Positions 31,802 through 32,179 of a DNA stretch of 32,179 nt are shown piece by piece. Origin of the DNA: SAR324 cluster bacterium. Lineage in GTDB: Bacteria > SAR324 > NAC60-12. The notes beneath the pieces are model-generated. The model was not told where the DNA came from, searched no databases, and saw only the letters and a list, made by a program, of their open reading frames with translations. The stretch is from assembly GCA_015231825.1 (NCBI GenBank), contig JADGAV010000050.1:1-32179 (forward strand), read 5' to 3'. The position numbers and the translations under genes were made by a program. Position 1 is the stretch's first letter, and every line of letters starts with the position of its first letter.

Positions 31802-32179
<378 letters not shown>

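Overview
The window is bacterial chromosomal DNA of moderate G+C with dense coding on both strands. The envelope is Gram-negative: there is an Mpl-type murein-recycling ligase, which implies meso-diaminopimelate peptidoglycan, plus a lipobox lipoprotein and Sec signal peptides. An ETF/HdrD-like quinone-reducing module and FlgT-N/LPP20-like envelope proteins suggest a deltaproteobacterial-type or SAR324-like lineage. That placement is inferred from gene content and has not been tested by phylogeny.

Region 1 (1-9778) is an envelope and accessory region. Two YfhO/GT-C-like polytopic membrane proteins are convergent (87-1970 and 1979-3817). The second is last in a minus-strand group that begins with a STAS-domain anti-sigma-factor antagonist and a small helical protein, preceded by a good sigma70-type promoter at 4659-4686. 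Divergent from it are a TMTC-like membrane protein with C-terminal TPRs and a large lipoprotein with about twelve FG-GAP/VCBS repeats.

Region 2 (9830-17928) is mixed. It holds mpl, a GlmU-like left-handed beta-helix protein with no nucleotidyltransferase domain, a homologue of the eukaryotic N-terminal glutamine amidohydrolase NTAQ1, a TerB-like/DUF2225 fusion protein, an exported FlgT-N-like protein, and a HIS2-type PHP histidinol-phosphatase. The NTAQ1-like gene (12727-13308) is the most striking item. It keeps the Cys-His-Asp catalytic triad and could feed a glutamine branch of a bacterial N-degron pathway.

Region 3 (18064-22032) is an electron-transfer module. EtfB and EtfA precede a membrane-bound HdrD-like Fe-S protein that probably passes electrons from ETF, for example from acyl-CoA dehydrogenases, to menaquinone.

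Region 4 (22033-30716) is the conserved translation/RNA operon rimP-nusA-infB-rbfA-truB-rpsO-pnp. Its upstream region carries a 16-bp perfect palindrome and a foldable leader with mutually exclusive pairings. An LPP20-like exported protein follows, and a complete tmRNA (ssrA) ends exactly at the last base of the window.

No CRISPR array, insertion sequence, rRNA or ordinary tRNA was seen.
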